NCBI GenBank assembly: GCA_946807835.1
Contig: OX327700.1
Location: 23,596,001-23,660,000 of the forward strand
Length of the DNA: 64,000 nucleotides
Direction of reading: 5' to 3'
DNA from: Ailanthus altissimus
Taxonomy: Eukaryota; Streptophyta; Magnoliopsida; Sapindales; Simaroubaceae
Of this stretch, positions 1 to 12,589 are shown one piece after another. The translations under genes were made by a program, and so were the position numbers. The notes beneath the pieces are model-generated. The model saw only the letters and a list, made by a program, of their open reading frames with translations, did not search any database and was not told the DNA's origin. Within the stretch, counting starts at the first letter, position 1; each line of letters begins with the position of its first letter.

Positions 1-676
1 TCAATCTAACTAAATTAATTTCCTAAAAATTAATATTTTCTATTAGAAAAAAATATCAATTTCGCTCCTATTTTAATTGATATATATTAATTTAATCTCT
101 ACATTTTTTATATAAATACTCAATTAGTTTTAATAGGAATGAAAATGATCATAATTGAGAAATGAAAATAATAGTAAAAAGTAACTAAAAGCCGTCTTTA
201 AAGAGACTAAATAAATATTGAAAAAAAAGTAGAGATTAAATTAATATATATCAATTAAATCAAGGAATAAATCGATATTTTCCTTTTCCGTTAACTTACC
301 TTGTAAATCAAATACATAAGAAGGGCATTTGTTTTTTAAGCAAAGAAGGGCATTTAAGATACTCAAAGTTGAAACTATATTATAATGGATTCAATCTAAT
401 CAAATTAATTTTCTATTAGAAAAAATAACAATTTCATTTCTAATTTAATTTATATATATCTCAATTTAATTCCTATTTTTTAATAAATACTCAATTAATT
501 CCGGTAAAAATAAAAACTGTAATAAAAGGTAGCCAAAAATGCCCTTAAAGAGATTAACTAAATATATATTAAAAAAAAGTAAAGATTTAGTTAATATATC
601 AATTATATTAAAGACTAAACTAATATTTTCTTTCTCCCTTAACTTACCTTATAAATCAAATACATAAGAAGGGCAT
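1..676. repeat. Two direct copies of a foldback (MITE-like) repeat
   Basis: Copy 1 (about 1-332) and copy 2 (about 390-676) align along their length. Both begin TCAATCTAA and both end at AATACATAAGAAGGGCATTT. Inside copy 1 the left arm (about 45-120) and right arm (about 215-292) are inverted repeats sharing the core ATTGATATATATTAATTTAA, so each copy could fold into a hairpin. I see no coding capacity. This looks like a non-autonomous MITE with flanking sequence duplicated in tandem. The family is not identified, and copy 1 may extend left of the window. Confidence 0.6.
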
Positions 677-1400
677 TTTAGATAATGCCTAGCATTGGTA
701 TGCCTGACCTTTGAAGACAAGTTATTTCCATGTGTAATTAACTGTGTCTTGAAAAACAAAAATGGTGCGATTGTATCAACATATTTAATTTTTCCAACAA
801 AATATGAAACTTACTATGCAAGAAAATCTCGATAAGATTTGGCTAAATATATGCATTTAAAAAAAATGATGAATAATCCGTTTTACGAGTGGATGATGAA
901 TGGGAAAATATCTTGTTCTCAAAGCAAACGAAAGTAAAAGAAAATAGAAATTGATATCAAAGCGAGGTAGTTATCTTTTCAATGAATGAGTCTAATTATA
1001 GCCAATCTTTATAATCAATGTGATTTTTGAGAATCTTTATCTTATCCCTATTCACATTAAATTATAAAACCTCTTACTTGTAATTAACTTCACCCAAAAG
1101 GCTCTTTAATTATGAAAATATTTGCTTTGTAGTGGTTGGTGTACAAATATTTTTAACAAAATATCATTATTTAAGTATTTAGTTGCAATGTTTGTGTATC
1201 CTTTGACCTAAGGTTAGGAATTCAAGTCTTGAAATAATTAAGAAAAACTTATTTTCTTTAATTTGTAATTTGACAACAATTTATATAATAAAAATTATCT
1301 GAACTATTTGTTTGAGATGCATAATGAAATCTTTTGTATAAAAAATATCACTATTTAAAAGAGCACTAATTGAGAGGCTGCAAATAGAAGCAGAAAAGGG
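677..1400. other. Upstream intergenic sequence, nothing recognised
   Basis: AT-rich sequence between the foldback repeats and the carboxypeptidase promoter. No open frame, RNA gene or clear repeat was recognised here. Confidence 0.5.
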
Positions 1401-1407
1401 AAAGGTG

Positions 1408-1410
<3 letters not shown>

Positions 1411-1444
<34 letters not shown>
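1411..1444. repeat. (AG)17 microsatellite
   Basis: A perfect dinucleotide run of 17 AG units, about 200 bp upstream of the carboxypeptidase start codon. GA/CT tracts are common in plant core-promoter regions. This one lies about 140 bp upstream of the TATA box at 1583, and its length is likely polymorphic. Confidence 0.95.
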
Positions 1445-1451
<7 letters not shown>

Positions 1452-1582
1452 AAAAAGGGGAAAGAAAATAAAAATGAGGTTTACATTTTACAATATAATA
1501 AAAATAATTCAAAAGGAGAAATAATTAAAGAATAAATTAGCTGATGACAGTTAACTTTCTGTCTTCTTCCTTTCTCAAAGTC

Positions 1583-1589
1583 TATAAAT
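1583..1589 (+). promoter_or_regulatory. TATA box of the serine carboxypeptidase gene
   Basis: TATAAAT lies 59 bp upstream of the ATG at 1648. This places the expected transcription start near 1615 and gives a short leader of about 30 nt. It is an inference from motif and position only. Confidence 0.6.
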
Positions 1590-1647
1590 TCTTCATGACC
1601 TGTTCTCATTTTCCTACGCAAAGTTGAAGCAAAAGAACCTTGCACCA

Positions 1648-4600
1648 ATGGGGTCATCATCAAAATTCTCCCATATCCAATTCTCTCTCTTTGTTTTTTG
1701 TCTGATTGTGTCATTTTCATTTGCGGCATATCCAAGCAACCGAGTTAGCCTATCTTCAACTGCATTCTTGCCAAAACTACAAGCAGAAAAGCTCATAAGA
1801 GAGCTCAACTTGTTCCCAAAACATGCCATTAACACTGCTGCTGATGACACTTCATCAGTTTCGGCTTCGAAGATTGTCGAGAAGCGATTCAGTTTCAACC
1901 CTCTTGGTGATCCAGGGCCTTCTGTTCAAGATTTTGGTCACCATGCTGGCTACTACAAGCTTCCTCATACTCAGGCTGCAAGGTAAACTGTGTAACTTTG
2001 TAACAAAATTTGAAATTTTCCCTTTTTTTTTGGTTTCTTGTTTTTCATTTTTTGAGGTGTAAATGGCTAATCATGATTGATAGGACCAAAGAGGATTAAA
2101 TGTATCTATCAGTCATATTGTGGGGGTTGTTTTGTTTGAACGCGGAACTTTGTTCTTAAGTGAAGTAAAGAATAAAAAAAGGGCAGCAAAAGGTTAACAA
2201 TTTTCGCTGTACATAATTCTTGGCTTTATGTGTCAATGAATCTTGAATATCTCAACTATGGTCAATAATGCCTGTCCGCTTTCTGAATTATTCCTAGTTT
2301 CAGAAATTAGTGGAATGAAAATGCATCCCTCCTGCTATGTATGATTTGGTTTGTCATACAATTATTGCTGCAGAACGCTGGTTCAAGTTGAAATTCAGCC
2401 TGGTCGAGTCGGATATTGATTAAAAATTATATATGCTTTTTTGTTATTTTTAATCATAGCAAGCAAATTATATGCTGTTTCTGGATGAAACTGACGCATT
2501 TGTTTTCCTTATTTCTGAAAATTAATAATTGTGCAGGATGTTCTACTTTTTCTTCGAGTCAAGAAACAGCAAGAATGACCCAGTTGTTATATGGCTGACT
2601 GGAGGGCCAGGATGCAGCAGTGAACTGGCATTGTTTTATGAAAATGGTCCTTTCCATATTGCAAGCAACTTGTCTCTTGTCTGGAATGACTATGGCTGGG
2701 ACAAGGTATCTCCTCTTTCTCCAATATTTAATTCACTAAATTTGGAACTTTGACACTCCAACAATTATATTTCTCAATATAGATTCCATAGCAAATTATC
2801 AGTCCATTTCATTGCTTGAAACATAGTAACAGATTTCTTATCATTTGTTTTAAATTTTTTTAATTAGCTTTACAGATAATCAATTTAAAAAGTTCTACCA
2901 AGATTTTTTTTTTTTCCTCACAATAGCAATATGTGAATCCACATAATATGTTTAAGAATACTTTCGAGACTGAGGTTCTGTGACTTCTAACTTGAAATTC
3001 TTGTAAAATGAAATCACTAAAGAAAAATGGTTTCTACCAACCACTTAACTGTATATTTTTGAAATTAAATAAAAGCACAATAGACAGAACATATTCTAAA
3101 CCAAACTTTAAGTGTCTGCTTAATCTTTTCTTTGTAACTAAACACTTGTGTTTTGGCAGGCATCAAATCTTCTGTTTGTCGACCAGCCAACTGGAACTGG
3201 TTTCAGTTATACTTCAGATGAGAATGACATACGTCATGATGAAGAAGGTGTTAGCAACGATTTGTATGACTTCTTGCAGGTTCATTTGTTCTCCCAATCT
3301 CTAAATCCTAGAGAAAACAGATACTACATTGTTGGGATGTTCAAGATTTGTTGATGTAGAAATATATATTCAGAACTCACGACCAACTTAACTAGTTATT
3401 CTTTTATGTTTAGGCATTCTTCGCGGAGCATCCTCAGTATGCTAAAAATGACTTCTACATAACTGGAGAATCATATGCTGGGCATTACATTCCTGCTTTT
3501 GCTTCTCGGGTAAACGGAGGAAACAAAGCAAAAGAGGGAATTCATATCAACCTGAAGGTATCTATCAAAATTTATACAAATTACTTACTTCATCTTGCCT
3601 TTGGGAGTTAGGTTAACTCTAATTGGTTGAACAGGGTTTTGCTATTGGTAATGGCTTGACTGATCCTGAAATTCAGTACAAAGCATACACTGACTATGCT
3701 CTAGACATGAAATTAATTAAAAAATCTGATTACGACAGTATCAACAAGTTGATTCCAGTTTGTGAACGGGCAATAAAAACTTGCCGTAAGAACTCTCATC
3801 TCTAAAGTTCAAGTTCAATTTCCTTTTCTGCACTTTCAATTTTCTCTCATTAGTAAAACATTTGGACTACCATGTCAGAATCTGATGGTGGAGATGCTTG
3901 TTCGTCTTCATATATGGTTTGCAACAACATATTTAACAGGATCATGAGGATTGCTGGTGATATAAATGTAAGAAAGAACCAAATATATATTCTTTTTAAG
4001 TATTTTTCTTAAATCCGTATATCAGAAGGAAAAAGAAAAGTGTTTCAACTTTAATGATATCTTGGATATCATCTATATGCAGTACTATGATATTAGAAAG
4101 ACATGCGAGGGAGACTTGTGCTACGACTTCTCAAACATGGAGACATTCCTAAACCAGAAATCAGTTAGGGATGCCCTAGGGGTTGGCGACATAGACTTTG
4201 TTTCGTGTAGTAGTACAGTATATGAGGCAATGCTGATGGACTGGATGAGGAATCTTGAAGTTGGAATTCCAGCTCTTCTTGAGGATGGCATCAGGGTGCT
4301 TATATATGCCGGGGAGTATGACCTTATATGCAACTGGCTTGGTGAGCTTAGCTCTTTGGTTCATCTAAAACCCCTTGATTCACTAATGTCTATACACCGG
4401 ATCAATAATCTTTAGTGTATTTTGATATTCCAGGAAATTCAAAGTGGGTTCATGCCATGGAATGGTCTGGCCGAAAAGAGTTTGGAGCAGCTACCACTGT
4501 TCCATTCAAAGTTGATGGTGCAGAAGCAGGACAAATGAAAAGCCATGGACCTCTCACTTTCCTCAAGGTCTCTTTCTTTGCCTCTCTCAGTGTGCGTATT

Positions 4601-4781
4601 CTGTTGTGTGTACATGCCCTCTAACTTTGGGATACTTGTTGTATGTCAAAACAAGCAGGTCCATGATGCCGGTCACATGGTTCCCATGGATCAGCCGAAA
4701 GCTTCATTACAAATGCTCCAGAGTTGGATGCAGGAGAAACTTGCCGTGACACCGTCAGGAGAAAGGATATCTCCTAAGTGA
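1648..4781 (+). CDS. Serine carboxypeptidase-like protein, SCPL48/49 type (S10 family)
   Basis: Nine exons by GT-AG junctions and reading frame: 1648-1982, 2537-2705, 3160-3279, 3414-3557, 3635-3785, 3879-3967, 4083-4341, 4434-4567 and 4659-4781, giving 507 aa, the usual length for the family. The ATG at 1648 is the first true ATG. It is followed by a hydrophobic signal peptide (residues about 8-28, ending SFSFAAYP), so the product should be secreted or vacuolar. The S10 triad is complete: Ser228 in GESYAGH, Asp416 in [10 protein letters not shown] and His473 in [11 protein letters not shown]. The oxyanion-hole motif TGGPGCSSE is near residue 140. Family knowledge: these enzymes release C-terminal amino acids from peptides at acidic pH, and some relatives are acyltransferases. 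The close match to SCPL48/49 over the whole length favours a true peptidase. The gene looks intact; its real substrate is unknown. Confidence 0.93.
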
Positions 4782-5470
4782 TATCTCCACTTAGCAAGTC
4801 TTTTCCTTTCAAGCTATTGTCAAACAGTGTGTTACATGGTTTTCGAAAATCCAGTCACGGCAAGAATTCTTTCCCTAGGGTTGCCATCTGCTGATCTAAA
4901 CATGTTTGCTTTCAAAAATTCTAAGATTCTTGGTTGGAATTGGCTCTCAAAGAGTTGTTCATATTGATCATTTCATACATTTCAACATAATGTGCCTTTG
5001 CTGCGTTTAACTTGCATGTAATTTTTTTCATATCTGTGGAGTGAATAACAATCACAGACTGCAAAAATGACCTATAATAATTAGCTGTGCTACTCAATTT
5101 TTAGCATCATTAACTAGCTATATGTTCAAACTTTGAATACTTCAGCAGCCTGTTACATAAACTCTAGCTAACTTTTGCTGATGACTTAAGGAACTTTACC
5201 CCATTTTATCTAATCTCATGCAATATCGTAGATGCTCTAAAATATGTTTATTTTTTCATGACCTCATCAAACAATTTTTTATTTCTTCCTTCATATTTCC
5301 TAGTATGGCTACAGCAATTTAAAATAGTAATTCTTGATGCCAGTGTACTCATTCTGGCATTTGTTACATCAAAAACAAAAATCAACAGAACATGTTTGTG
5401 ATAGCTACGAAGAATCCAGTTCATTAGCTGTGAATGACTGAAGTTTATTGTTTGTGCTTTTTCTTAATCA
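4782..5470. other. 3' UTR and intergenic spacer
   Basis: Sequence after the carboxypeptidase stop, probably its 3' UTR at first and then spacer before the convergent OB-fold gene on the other strand. No further gene or repeat was recognised. Confidence 0.5.
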
Positions 5471-5471
5471 G

Positions 5472-5768
5472 CATTCAGATCTTAAATAATCATTTTCACA
5501 AACACATTCAGTATCCAGAGTCTGACTACATTCTTTATACAAATACCTCGATAAACTATTAATTGTAATGCTAACAATGAAGAAAGTGCTTGCAAGAAAG
5601 TATTAATAGCCCATGGGTTCCATTCAGATCTTAAATAATCGTTTTCATAAACACATTCAGTATCCAGAGTCTGACTACATTCTTTATACAAATACCTCGA
5701 TAAAATATTAATTGTAATGCTAACAATGAAGAAACTGCTTGCAAGAAAGTATTTATAGTCCATGGGTC
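5472..5768. repeat. 149-bp tandem duplication (two units)
   Basis: Unit 1 (5472-5620) and unit 2 (5621-5768) are nearly identical. Both run from CATTCAGATCTTAAATAATC to CATGGGT(T)C, with only a few substitutions and one deleted T. A small piece of a third unit (CATTCA) follows. The pair lies just past the stop codon of the OB-fold gene on the minus strand, so it is probably in or near that gene's 3' UTR. The high identity points to a fairly recent duplication. Confidence 0.95.
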
Positions 5769-5791
5769 CATTCAATATATGAAGACAATAG

Positions 5792-6888
5792 TCAAGAACC
5801 AACTCTTACCCCATACTTCTCTCTCAAGGTCTTGATTACTGGCCTGAATACTGAAGTCAAAGGAACAACTGCAGCTACACGCAAATGCCGTGCATTAGCA
5901 TTCTTTGGTTTGTTAAGTGTCATCTTAAACATCTCTCCCTGCAGTACTTTACTGGCTGTCATGGCTGCATAAGAAATTTCCAGTTGGAAAAAAGGGATCA
6001 TTATTGGAGCAGAGTGATTAATCAAAGTCAAATTCTCATACGGCAACAGTCAAAAGTGTAAGACCAGATAGCAAACCTTCATTAAAGAATGACTTCAAAT
6101 GGAGAACTAAGCATTACATCAGAATTGGCTGCGATTTTGACATAGATGTGTAACACCGGTAACATTTTCGAGGAAAAAGAATTCTTACCGTATCTGTGAT
6201 TCTTAAAGAAATGAAGGATTTCTCATCCGTCTTTATCTTGATGGTTCAATGGTTCAAAGAATGGCAATTACACCCAAAAATATGAAAGTTTTTTTTTTTT
6301 CCTTTCTACTGAGTAAAAGACCACCCCTTTTCCGGGCCACGGCAATTTGATAACCAATCTTTGAATATCAAGGTCAAGAATTCAGGGGTTTTCCGTTGGA
6401 TGGCAATCATTTTAGAAAAAGGAAAGCTTAGAGGGAACAAATGTCAGAGCATGTCTTTGTAAGTCTAAGAATGATCAAACATCCCAAATCACATCTAATC
6501 CCAACTTTAAACTCAAAAGGAGAAATTAAATAAAGGAAGAACTACCAGCCAAAGGGTGAATCTTGGCAAATTCAAAAAACTCGTCAGCAGAGCAACCAAA
6601 CAAAACCCTAGCTCTATCAAAACATATCACCACCTTCACTTTCGTGTCCGTTGCTATAGAAATCTGCAACACATCATCAAAGTCCATTATTAGTTCAAAA
6701 ACATTAGACCAGAAAATCACTCCAAATTGGAGAGTACTTACAAGGAGTCGAAAGAGGCTTTTAGAAGAAGAGGAGACAGAAGTTTTGTTGGGGTTGCAGT
6801 TGCAGAATCTACAGAGAGAAGATGGGTTGTCGGGAAGAGCCCTCTCACAGAATGAGCAAACTCTGTAACAGAAATTGCTTTGGTCCAT
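5792..6888 (-). CDS. Small zinc-ribbon / OB-fold-like nucleic-acid-binding protein
   Basis: Three exons on the minus strand: 6888-6742, 6663-6546 and 5964-5792, with GT-AG junctions and a continuous frame, giving about 145 aa. An in-frame ATG at 6906 would add six residues (MCTVLG); another lies at 7008. I preferred the start giving MDQSNFCYRVC, but this is not decided by sequence alone. The N-terminal part has CSFCERALPD...LCRFC, a paired CxxC pattern like a zinc ribbon. The middle (ISIATDTKVKVVICFDRARV) and the C-terminal part (GEMFKMTLNKPKN) read like beta strands of the replication protein A-type OB fold. From family resemblance I infer a single-stranded nucleic-acid-binding or OB-fold-like protein. 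No enzymatic residues are seen. It converges tail to tail with the carboxypeptidase. Confidence 0.7.
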
Positions 6889-7214
6889 GCCCAACACTGT
6901 GCACATTACTCTTGTTGGCTTATCACCTCCCTCCTCCCATGCTCTGGTCTTCACTCTTCCCTGTTCAGAGTTTGTTTTTAAGTTTGCGCGGCATTCAAAA
7001 TGATTCATATGTCAGAAAGCTCAAACACTAACGCTTTTGTTGATAAAGAGGTCCATCTCTCATCTGTCAACGAATTTATTTACTTTTGCCAGCTTTGTAA
7101 TGCCGTAAAAGGTGTCCGGCTTTGCAATTTGGTTAACATTTAATGGAAGCCTCTGTACATATACTTCCTTAGCACAGTCATATAATTATATTATCATATA
7201 TATATTTTTTATTG

Positions 7215-7795
7215 GGGATAAAGATAATTTTATTTTCATATTTTAAGTTAATTAATAATTTTATTTTGTTAAATATAAAATTTTTAATTTTATTTTAATT
7301 TGTTAATTTTTGTTATTAATTTTAATAATAAAAGGATAAAAATATAATTTAATCATATAAATAAATTATTCATTGAACACGTGACATAATCTTATTCATT
7401 CATTGTCTTTTTTAATACATTGCACAATCTCATCTATTAAATTAATTTAATATAATTTTAAAATAAAATTTACTAATATGACACGTGTTAAAATATAATT
7501 AGTACTTTTAGACATGTATCACTATGTAATTGATTTATTTTTTTAAAATAATTTGTAAAAAATTAAAAATAAAAACTGACACTATCGTCGAAAACGGCCG
7601 CCGGCAACCGTTTTTCGACAATACGCCGATAACAAAAATTTATCAAATTTACATCATTGGACTCTATTTTTTTTTTTATCTACACAGTGGTGGAATCATT
7701 TTTTATAAAAGAAAAAGACCAGAAAATGGTCAAAAATAGTGGAGAGTGACGGCGACCACCGTCAAACGGTGGGGCAGTGACTTACACCGTCAACA
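7215..7795. mobile_element. Left half of a foldback MULE-MITE, broken at 7795
   Basis: This stretch parallels the left arm of the complete element at 12590-13611. Shared, in the same order, are the CACGTGACATAA and TTCATTGTCTT segments, the ACACGTGTTA segment, a GC-rich hairpin-like stretch around 7588-7620, and the segment ending in TGGTCAAAAATAGTGGAGAG. No matching right arm follows. Instead the sequence passes directly into a copia 3' end near 7799, so insertion or deletion has removed the other half. Confidence 0.6.
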
Positions 7796-7798
7796 CAG

Positions 7799-9352
7799 AT
7801 GAATAGATCATCAGCAGAAAATCTAGCAGATCCATTTACCAAATCACTGCCAGTAAAGTGTTTTAAAACTCATATATATGATATAGGACTTCGACAGATG
7901 CCCAACATGCTTCAAGGCAAGTGGGAGATTATTAGACATTTTATGTTATTTTATGTTCTTAAAGCATGTGTAATAATATTTTATTAGATTAATAAAGTTT
8001 ATTCATACATATAATTGAGCATACATTGATGAGCTCATATTTATAAAGTATGTGATCTATGTATTAGGCATATGATGCTAATACATAGGGTATAGATCAC
8101 AAGTTCTTTATAAATTAAATCATATTCACAACCATTAATAAAAAAGGCATTTCATTATGTAAGGTTGTAATTTTTCTGCTTCTTATAGTGTATGATTTAC
8201 CTTGATCATCGAAGTAGAAACTTCGAGTAGATAAACTAATGTATATGATACATTGAACATGACTACTGTGAATTTCGATCTAGTTAACTAAATGTCGTAG
8301 ATCTTAATTCACAAAAGTTTTAATAAGCTTGATTGATCTTAATCCTGAGCAGGTAATGAACTTACATTCATGTGTTGTATCTTTTGAGTTATCACGGAGT
8401 GAGATCCACATAAACGGTCAAAACCTTGATAGCTTGGAGATATAATTTTATGGGTCGTAGGAATATATATTTGCAAGATGGAATTAAATAATTAATGTCC
8501 ACCTAAGATATTTGCAGTATTTGATCATTAGAATCTGTGGCCACAGTTTATTCAATAAATTATTTATTGAATAATAATATTTATTTGTAAATTTGTTTAC
8601 AAATATAGATATATTAAAAGTGATCATTAGAGTATTCAGTGACTTAAAGACAAATAAGTAATTAAAGAGACAAGACATTTGTGCAAGGCCTAACTTTAAT
8701 TATAGACATCAATTAAAGGGTTAATTAAGTGGTTATTATTGGTCTAAAGATCAAGTTCAATTTAATTAAATGGAGTTTTAATTAAATAGGCTTTTATTTT
8801 ATAACATGGGTTACTAAAGTACAGCCCTTGACTTTTAGTGGAATAGCCTGGGGTTAACTTAGAAGAATTGATGTATTCTGAGATAATAAGGACTAAGCCT
8901 TTTAAGTTGGAGTTAGGAAGCCCATGTGTCTTGCAATCCCTCTATTAACTCAAATCCTAATCAAACTCTAATTTCTTAATCCTAATCAAATTCTAAATAC
9001 CTAAGTGAGATCCCTATATATATAGGAGGTATGTAATAAGAAAAAAGGGAACACAACCATAATGAGAAAAATTCTTTTACGTATTCTTACGTGGAAAAAG
9101 AATTTAGTTAACATCATTCTCTCAGATTTGGGTATCAGTGGTTTTAGAGATTAAGAATGATCCACGCGCCCACACGCGTTAAGTTTAAAGATTGAGGATA
9201 GTGGAGAAGATTGCAGCCATTCAATTCAAGATCTGCCATAGCGAAAAATTAAGGTAATTTTTTATCCTTATATATGTAATTATGAACAAAACAATCTGAC
9301 TTCCGTTGCGTTTATTTTTATAAACAAAATTTTTTTATTTACATAACCAACA
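7799..9352 (+). mobile_element. 3' end of a Ty1/copia retrotransposon: RNase H tail, PPT and 3' LTR
   Basis: 7799-7925 encodes NRSSAENLADPFTKSLPV and then IGLRQMPNMLQGKW, the typical C-terminus of the copia RNase H domain. It is followed by the polypurine tract AAGTGGGAGAT (about 7919-7929). The LTR then runs from TATTAGAC at 7930 (ancestral TGTT altered to TATT) to CCAACA at 9352, about 1.42 kb. It contains a TATA-like CTATATATATAGG near 9012. Everything upstream of RNase H, including the 5' LTR, is missing, so no target duplication can be checked. The element is dead. Confidence 0.75.
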
Positions 9353-10060
9353 ATTAATATATACATATAAATATTATTTGTTTTTATTTTGTGTTTATGT
9401 TTTTTTTAGTATGATGGTAGGGATTTACCATTACAATTTCAATTTTACATAGGTGTACATTTTAGTGAATTACCAAAACCAACATCAATATGATGGTAGT
9501 GAGTTATCATTTCATTTTCGATTTTAGCGCACGTAGATCTGGTGTATAGGAAAATCATATTGTTTGACTCGTGTACAAGTTTATGTTCTTCCTTTATTTT
9601 TGACACTACCAGAGATCCTATACCAGTGTGGATTTTTATGCTAAGATAACAAATTTAATATTCAATCCTTCGCCGTTTGTACTTGAGAGACTAATGAAGG
9701 AGTCCTCGAATAGGATAATGGTAGTGAATGTGGTGTTTTTGTCTGTAAGTTCTGTGAATATTGAGTGTTGGGTCGTCTCTTTGATTTTGAGGCATAATAT
9801 CGCGATATTTTTTTAGGATGAAAATGACCATTGAATTGTGGATAAATAAACTATTGTGATTTAAACATTTAATGCCACTTATTTAGAGTTCTTATGCAAT
9901 AAAATTCCATTGAACCCCTTATTTATTATTCTTTGTTATATTTAAATGTTATTAGTTTAACGGAAATGAAATATGGCAAAAAAAAAAAGAGCTATTATAG
10001 GTACTCATGGAAAAGAAGATAAAATAAAATAAAAAGTAATTGAAATTGCAATTAAAACAC
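9353..10060. other. Intergenic sequence between copia end and MULE
   Basis: AT-rich sequence with a weak direct repeat: ATGATGGTAG followed by a TTACCATT/TTATCATT block at about 9411 and 9491. No gene was recognised. Confidence 0.4.
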
Positions 10061-10537
10061 TCAAAAAAGTGCTTGACAATTTTTTATTTAGCACCATAGT
10101 GCCCGCACTCGGCAAAGGCACTTGTCAAATTTGTCGAGCACTTTGTATAGAGTTAGACAATATTGTTGAAGGTTTTTCGAGAGCGTGTACATTAACCCTT
10201 TGCTCATATTCATCAACATTTTCACCTGTATAATTACCCTTCATTGAACAAAATCCATACAAAAACATGTATTCTCAATAATATTATAATTGCAATCAAA
10301 ATAATACAATAATTATTAGAATATAAAGTGCTTACACATATTTTCTATCTTTGTCAACATTTTACATAATAATAAATATATAAAATCAAATTTGTCCATA
10401 CGCTACAGGGTTTTTGCATGTCACATATTTATGACCATGTTATTTACAATTATTATATTTTTAGTAATGACTTCTTCTCCTTAAGATGAAATTCTTTGGT
10501 TTTAATCTACTTGACTATCGAACGTCTTCAGGACATC

Positions 10538-12321
10538 CTAATCTACTTGACTATCCATAGGATGCATTAACTTAACATAAGCAATAATTAATGCATCTTT
10601 AGTATAAAATTGTAAATGTATACCTTGAAATTGCAATTTAGCTTGTTTATAAACAGCAATTACATGAGCACAAGAGAGTTGGTGAAGATTAACCTTATAA
10701 TATATGCATGTTTGCAAGCTCAAATCCATTGTCCCTTCTTTCATGTGAAACACAAATTCATTAATGGGATAAATGGTCATTATAAGTGACATTTTATTTT
10801 GGTATTCAAATTTTTTCTATCCTCATGGTGTTAAGAAGATTATCGCCCATGTAATAAAATTTCTTCTATTATAAAACTATTATTGTAGCAAAGTTCTCAT
10901 CTATTCAACCAATGTTGTAATTGGAAGGGTATGTGCTTTTCTAAAAATGGTATTAATGCACTCCATAATATTGGTTGTCTTGATATTATATCTTTGGCTA
11001 TTAAATTAGGATCAGGCTCACCTTTAACAACCAACCTCCTCCTCTAAATACTTTACAGTATTGTGATTCAGCCTTTACAATTTTTTAAGTTGATCATTAA
11101 AGTCACATGGATGATATGCCTTTGCCGTAACCTAATATGCAATCACAAAATCTTTCTTTTTATTCACAAATATTTAAATCTAAAGTTTAAGTTCCCTATA
11201 ACATGTTGTGCACATACCTTTTCTGTTGAATCTGAAAGCATAATATGGAAAGCCTTTTCAATTCTCACATGCTAATCTGATATGACAACCACATCATTAA
11301 CATCCAAAACAACTCCATGAAGTTTACAACAAAAAAAAAAAAATTTCACTCGTACAATGCATCATCCTTAGAATCTACAAGCCCAAATGCTAGAAGAAAT
11401 ATTTGATAATTTTCATATTGGTAAATAGTAATAAAAAATTTACCTATATATATACCTTTTAAAAATGTATATCAATAGCTATTACAAGTCTAATGGATAA
11501 CAAATGTTCCAAGTGTCATAAAAAAATACAAAAATGATTATTTACATCAATTCATATATGAGTTATAGTGCTAGGATTCTTTCTTTCAAACATGTAACAA
11601 TATGATAGAAGTAACTAAAAAGAATCTTTAGAAGACCCTACCAATAATCTAAATGCTAATTTTGTAGCTTGTCATGCTTGTAGATAAAAAAAATGAACGC
11701 ACCAAATTCACATAAAATGTCGAATTGAATATCTTTTAGTTTGTAATTCCTCTTAACATCTCTGAATTTATCTTTGAGGTGCTCTGCAATAACTTGACTA
11801 CTTGCTTGACGCTAGCCGTGCTCCAATTATTTTGAAGAACAAATGCGAGTTATGTCATATGTTCTGAGTATGAAGTGGATTCTCACATTTTTCATTGTTG
11901 CACAAATACATTATTTACATCTCTCATCAACACATATTGCCTCAAAATAATCATTTGTTACCTCGACACCTTAAATCTCCAATTTCTTTTAAGTGAAAAT
12001 ATTCTTAATTGGAGAAGTAAGTCTTCTTTAAATTGTAAATTTTTCAATATCAATATCCTTAAAACTTATTCTTGGTAATGCTAAGGAAGGTATAGAATCT
12101 GATGATAGAATTAGAGGTAAAAATTTAAGTAAATTGCAGGCATGATAGGACAAAGGAGTGACATTTGGATGAGAGTATACCCCTTCTTTTCTTAGTAAAT
12201 TATTATTATTGTTGACATTCTTTTTTCCATTTATTATATTATCTAGCTCATTCGTCAGTATTGGCACTGTCATCAGTACCACCTCCATTATTCTCTCATT
12301 CATTTCTGTTAATATCATCAT
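10538..12321 (-). pseudogene. MuDR/MURA-like transposase remnant
   Basis: Read on the minus strand, 10792-10538 gives an 84-residue open frame containing MDLSLQTCIYYKVNLHQL followed by SCAHVIAVYKQ. This is the shape of the C-terminal SWIM zinc finger (CxC...CxH) of plant MULE transposases, with the second cysteine of CxC replaced by Tyr. Near 10920-10985 the same strand reads NIMECINTIF.KAHTLPIT, similar to the family's segment before the SWIM finger. 12321-12028 is a 97-residue fragment that may be the N-terminal region. Stops and frameshifts separate the pieces, so it cannot make a working transposase. Confidence 0.65.
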
Positions 12322-12579
12322 AATCGATTCACTGTTATAATAGTTATGAATTGGATCTTGCTTGTAACATGGCAGAAGTAATATTATTCAAATGTCATGA
12401 AATTAGCCTTGTGTGTCATAATCGAATGATGTAGGAACTCTACCAATTATTGTAATGCATAGAGCAATAAAAATTCAGTCCTTCATCAAATGACCTCTAT
12501 TTATGTCCAAAAAAAATTATATATCTCGATCATTTTTTATGTGCATTAGTTTTGTGCATGTCATTACAAATGGTTGAGA

Positions 12580-12589
12580 TATTTTTATC
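12580..12589. repeat. 10-bp target-site duplication, left copy
   Basis: TATTTTTATC immediately precedes the foldback MITE. It matches TATTTTCATC at 13612-13621 in 9 of 10 positions. A 9-11 bp duplication is the hallmark of Mutator-superfamily insertion. Confidence 0.75.

Noticed and set aside
5482..5802. A 106-codon minus-strand frame over the 149-bp tandem repeat
   Set aside because: It is open only because the repeat happens to lack stops. The same segment lies downstream of the OB-fold stop codon, and the peptide has no known relative.
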